The notes under the pieces are model-generated. The model saw nothing but the letters and a program-made list of their open reading frames with translations. It had not been told where the DNA came from and searched no databases. From Methylomarinum sp. (GTDB lineage: Bacteria; Pseudomonadota; Gammaproteobacteria; Methylococcales; Methylomonadaceae), in assembly GCA_013139755.1 (NCBI GenBank), contig WTAG01000535.1, forward strand, positions 1 to 7,424: DNA of 7,424 nt, given 5' to 3'. The translations under genes were made by a program, and so were the position numbers. Every line of letters begins with the position of its first letter. The first letter of the stretch is position 1. This document shows positions 5,482 to 7,424 of the stretch, in pieces.

Positions 5482-6369
5482 ATGGAAGCGTCTTTAGAGA
5501 AAATAGATTTATTTTTAGATTCTATATGGGTAGAGTCTGGCTTAAGTGAAAATACATTGTCCGCATATGGCAGTGATTTAAAAATATTTGCCCTATGGCT
5601 CAAGGATAAGCCTTTGCTTAGGGTTGAAGAAAGTGATATTGCCTTGTTTTTGGATAGTCGTTATAAAGAGGGGGTAGGCGCACGCTCCTCTGCTCGTATC
5701 TTATCAAGTTTAAAGCGGTTTTTTGGCTATTTGCATAGAGAAGGCGCTATAGAAACGGATCCGACTGTTTTAATAGAAGCGCCACATATTGGTCGTACTT
5801 TACCTGAGTCATTATCTGAAACGGATGTTGATTTATTAATTAATGCCCCTGAAATAACGGATGCTTTAGGATTTAGAGATAAAGTAATGTTGGAATTACT
5901 TTATGCGACAGGCTTGCGCGTTTCTGAATTGATTGGCTTAAAGTTTGAGCAAGTCAACTTTAGGCAGGGTTTTGTGCGGGTGATGGGAAAGGGTGGTAAA
6001 GAGCGTTTAGTGCCTGTTGGTGAGCAGGCGATGGAATGGCTGACAGAATATATGGCTGGGGCAAGAATGGCTATTCTTACCGAAAGACAGTGTGATTTCT
6101 TATTTGTAACAAAACGTGGCACAGGTATGACCCGACAGGCTTTTTGGTATATCATCAAGCGCTATGCTAAAAAAGCGGGGATAAAAAAAGCCTTGTCACC
6201 ACATACATTACGGCATGCTTTTGCCACGCATTTGCTAAACCATGGTGCTGATTTGCGCGTTGTACAATTATTATTAGGGCACTCGGATTTATCGACGACT
6301 CAAATATATACGCATGTTGCACAAGAGCGATTGAAACGATTACATGCTGAATTTCATCCTAGGGGATGA
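5482..6369 (+). CDS. xerD: Site-specific tyrosine recombinase XerD
   Basis: Partner of XerC in resolving chromosome dimers at dif near the division septum under FtsK control. At 295 residues it is close to E. coli XerD (298). The N-terminal SAM-like core-binding domain (about 1-105) has LSENTLSAYGSDL and LSSLKRFFGYL. The catalytic domain (about 108-295) contains Arg146 in ATGLRVSEL, the beta-hairpin Lys170 in GKGGKER, His241 and Arg244 in SPHTLRHAFATHLL, His267 in LLGHSDLSTTQIYTH and nucleophile Tyr276. All six catalytic residues are present. XerD is favoured over XerC by the LPESLSETDVDLL segment and overall similarity, though XerC cannot be formally excluded. The ATG at 5482 has GAGG (5471-5474) 7 nt upstream, overlapping the ogt stop, so translation of the two is probably coupled. 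No integrase-style neighbours or attachment sites are seen, so it is not a mobile-element integrase. Confidence 0.95.
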   Translation: MEASLEKIDLFLDSIWVESGLSENTLSAYGSDLKIFALWLKDKPLLRVEESDIALFLDSRYKEGVGARSSARILSSLKRFFGYLHREGAIETDPTVLIEAPHIGRTLPESLSETDVDLLINAPEITDALGFRDKVMLELLYATGLRVSELIGLKFEQVNFRQGFVRVMGKGGKERLVPVGEQAMEWLTEYMAGARMAILTERQCDFLFVTKRGTGMTRQAFWYIIKRYAKKAGIKKALSPHTLRHAFATHLLNHGADLRVVQLLLGHSDLSTTQIYTHVAQERLKRLHAEFHPRG

Positions 6370-6452
6370 AATTAAGAACAGGTGAAATGTAAAAGGAAGC
6401 AGCAGCTAAACTTACTTTTTAGTGAATTTATTTAACAGAGGTTTTATATTAA

Positions 6453-7223
6453 ATGACACAAAATATTCATCCAACTGCCTATATAGCCTCTAGTGCTATC
6501 TTAGGTGAGAATGTAACGATAGGCCCTTTTGCTGTTATTGAAGATAATGTGATAGTAGGGGCTGATTGCCAATTAGGAGCACATGCGGTAATACAGTCTT
6601 ATGTCAAAATGGGGCAAGGAAATATACTTCATCCTCATGCTGTTTTAGGAGGCTTACCACAAGATACTAGTTTTAAAGCAGAAACTGTCTCTTGGTTAGA
6701 GATAGGTGACAATAATGTATTTAGAGAAGGTTTTACTGCTCATAGAGCATCTGTTGAAGAGGGTGTTACATCAATAGGTTCTGATTGTTTTTTTATGAAT
6801 AATAGCCATGTAGCCCATGACTGTATGGTTGGCAATAAAACGATATTTGCCAATAATGTGGCGATTGGCGGTTTTGTTGAAATTGGTGATAATGTTTTTA
6901 TGGGCGGTGCTGTTGTTGTGCATCAGTTTTGTCGTATAGGATCTTACGCGATAGTGCAGGGCACAACCGGGCTTAATAAAGATGTCATTCCATTTATGCT
7001 GATTGGCGGCAGACCAGCAAAACATTACCGTTTGAACACGGTTGGTTTAAGACGGGCTGGGATAACAGGCGCTCGTTACAAAGTATTATCTTCAGCATTT
7101 AGGTTGCTCAGAAATAAAGAAAGCCTAGATGGATTGGAACAAACAGAAGAGTTAATTGCTCTCCAGAAGTGGTTAAATGCAGAAACAAAACGCGGTATTC
7201 ATAGTTTTGTTGAGCTCTCTTAG
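6453..7223 (+). CDS. LpxA-like acyl-ACP--UDP-N-acetylglucosamine O-acyltransferase
   Basis: A left-handed beta-helix acyltransferase of 256 residues (E. coli LpxA 262). LpxA adds a 3-hydroxyacyl chain from ACP to UDP-GlcNAc, the first step of lipid A synthesis. Hexapeptide repeats span about 4-190, starting IHPTAYIASSAILGENVTIGPF, followed by a helical C-terminal part with LNTVGLRRAG. The QDTSFK loop (70-75), the pair His119 and His122 in SHVAHDC (His122 equals the catalytic His125 of E. coli) and HQFC with His157 (E. coli His160) are kept. The position of E. coli His144 is Phe141 (IGGFVEI). Gly170 aligns with the acyl-chain ruler Gly173. The neighbours are xerD and a HAD protein, not fabZ, lpxD or lpxB, so this may be a second LpxA-like enzyme, or lpxA itself relocated. 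An AGAGG (6437-6441) lies 11 nt before the ATG, a rather long spacing. Confidence 0.85.
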   Translation: MTQNIHPTAYIASSAILGENVTIGPFAVIEDNVIVGADCQLGAHAVIQSYVKMGQGNILHPHAVLGGLPQDTSFKAETVSWLEIGDNNVFREGFTAHRASVEEGVTSIGSDCFFMNNSHVAHDCMVGNKTIFANNVAIGGFVEIGDNVFMGGAVVVHQFCRIGSYAIVQGTTGLNKDVIPFMLIGGRPAKHYRLNTVGLRRAGITGARYKVLSSAFRLLRNKESLDGLEQTEELIALQKWLNAETKRGIHSFVELS

Positions 7224-7242
7224 TGGATAGATTAAATATTAA

Positions 7243-7258
7243 TAAGAATAAATTCTTA
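7243..7258. repeat. Palindrome next to the HAD ribosome-binding site
   Basis: TAAGAATAAATTCTTA is a perfect inverted repeat of 7 bp around AA. Its right end abuts the AGGA (7258-7261) that serves the ATG at 7267. It could be a weak leader hairpin or an operator-like site, or chance in A+T-rich DNA. Confidence 0.35.
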
Positions 7259-7266
7259 GGAAATAC

Positions 7267-7424
7267 ATGAAACAAGCAATTATTTATGCATTAGATTTTG
7301 ACGGTGTAATTTGTGATAGCGCGCTAGAAACTGGTGTTTCAGGATGGAAAGCCGCAGCAAAAATCTGGGATGATTTTACTACGTCTTTACCATCAAAGGA
7401 TTTCTCAGATAAGTTTCGTCAGGT
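7267..7424 (+). CDS. HAD-superfamily hydrolase, N-terminal part (runs off the window)
   Basis: The first 52 codons of a gene continuing past the window end. The N-terminus MKQAIIYALDFDGVICDS contains HAD motif I, hydrophobic residues followed by DxDG, with nucleophile Asp10 and acid Asp12. HAD proteins with this opening are mostly phosphatases or phosphoglycolate-phosphatase-like enzymes. The substrate cannot be told from this piece, since the cap domain and motifs II-IV are missing. AGGA (7258-7261) lies 5 nt before the ATG, a good ribosome-binding site. It starts 43 nt after the lpxA-like stop on the same strand with no terminator between, so cotranscription is likely. Confidence 0.85.
   Translation, partial: MKQAIIYALDFDGVICDSALETGVSGWKAAAKIWDDFTTSLPSKDFSDKFRQ

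Noticed and set aside
5482..6369. Tyrosine recombinase as a sign of an integrated element
   Set aside because: Length, motifs and housekeeping neighbours fit the chromosomal XerD; no att-like repeats or tRNA gene are nearby.
6379..6403. CAGGT...GGAAGCAGC in the xerD-lpxA gap, recalling the conserved loops of 4.5S SRP RNA
   Set aside because: The 11 bases between the two blocks do not give the CC/GG stem with a GGAA tetraloop, and the flanks do not pair into the long SRP helix. The resemblance is best read as chance.

Overview
The window is a conserved housekeeping segment of a bacterial chromosome, most likely from an A+T-rich gammaproteobacterium. The evidence is the gene order ypjD (divergent), ffh, rpsP, rimM, trmD, rplS, which matches Escherichia coli, together with E. 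coli-like protein lengths and residue numbering: Ffh 451 aa, bL19 115 aa, TrmD catalytic Asp at 169. The genus cannot be settled from this sequence. Nothing looks like a phage, plasmid or defence island.

Layout. Positions 1-94 hold no gene I can support. Positions 95-892 (minus strand) encode a YpjD/CcsA-like membrane protein. A 133-bp divergent intergenic region (893-1025) carries a plausible ffh promoter very close to the ffh ATG. Ffh (1026-2381) is the protein subunit of the signal recognition particle. The 333-bp gap 2382-2714 contains a 164-bp imperfect palindrome (2457-2620) that looks like a non-autonomous mobile element (MITE- or ERIC-like), then a TATAAT box and the rpsP start.

rpsP-rimM-trmD-rplS (2715-4643) is the classic operon joining two ribosomal proteins (bS16, bL19), a 30S maturation factor and the tRNA m1G37 methyltransferase. 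It is closed by a strong Rho-independent terminator at 4660-4692. The gap 4693-4971 has small inverted repeats but no gene. Then come a methylated-DNA-protein cysteine methyltransferase (ogt-like, 4972-5472) and the tyrosine recombinase XerD (5482-6369), 9 bp apart and probably cotranscribed. After an 83-bp gap there is an LpxA-like acyltransferase (6453-7223) outside the usual fabZ-lpxA-lpxB setting, and the first 52 codons of a HAD-family hydrolase running off the window end.

The genes serve protein targeting, ribosome and tRNA maturation, DNA repair, chromosome dimer resolution and envelope lipid synthesis. I found no convincing new multi-gene system. The items most worth following are the long palindrome before rpsP, two substitutions at SRP-RNA-contacting positions of Ffh, the very short leader inferred for ffh, and the LpxA-like protein that lacks one of the family's conserved histidines.
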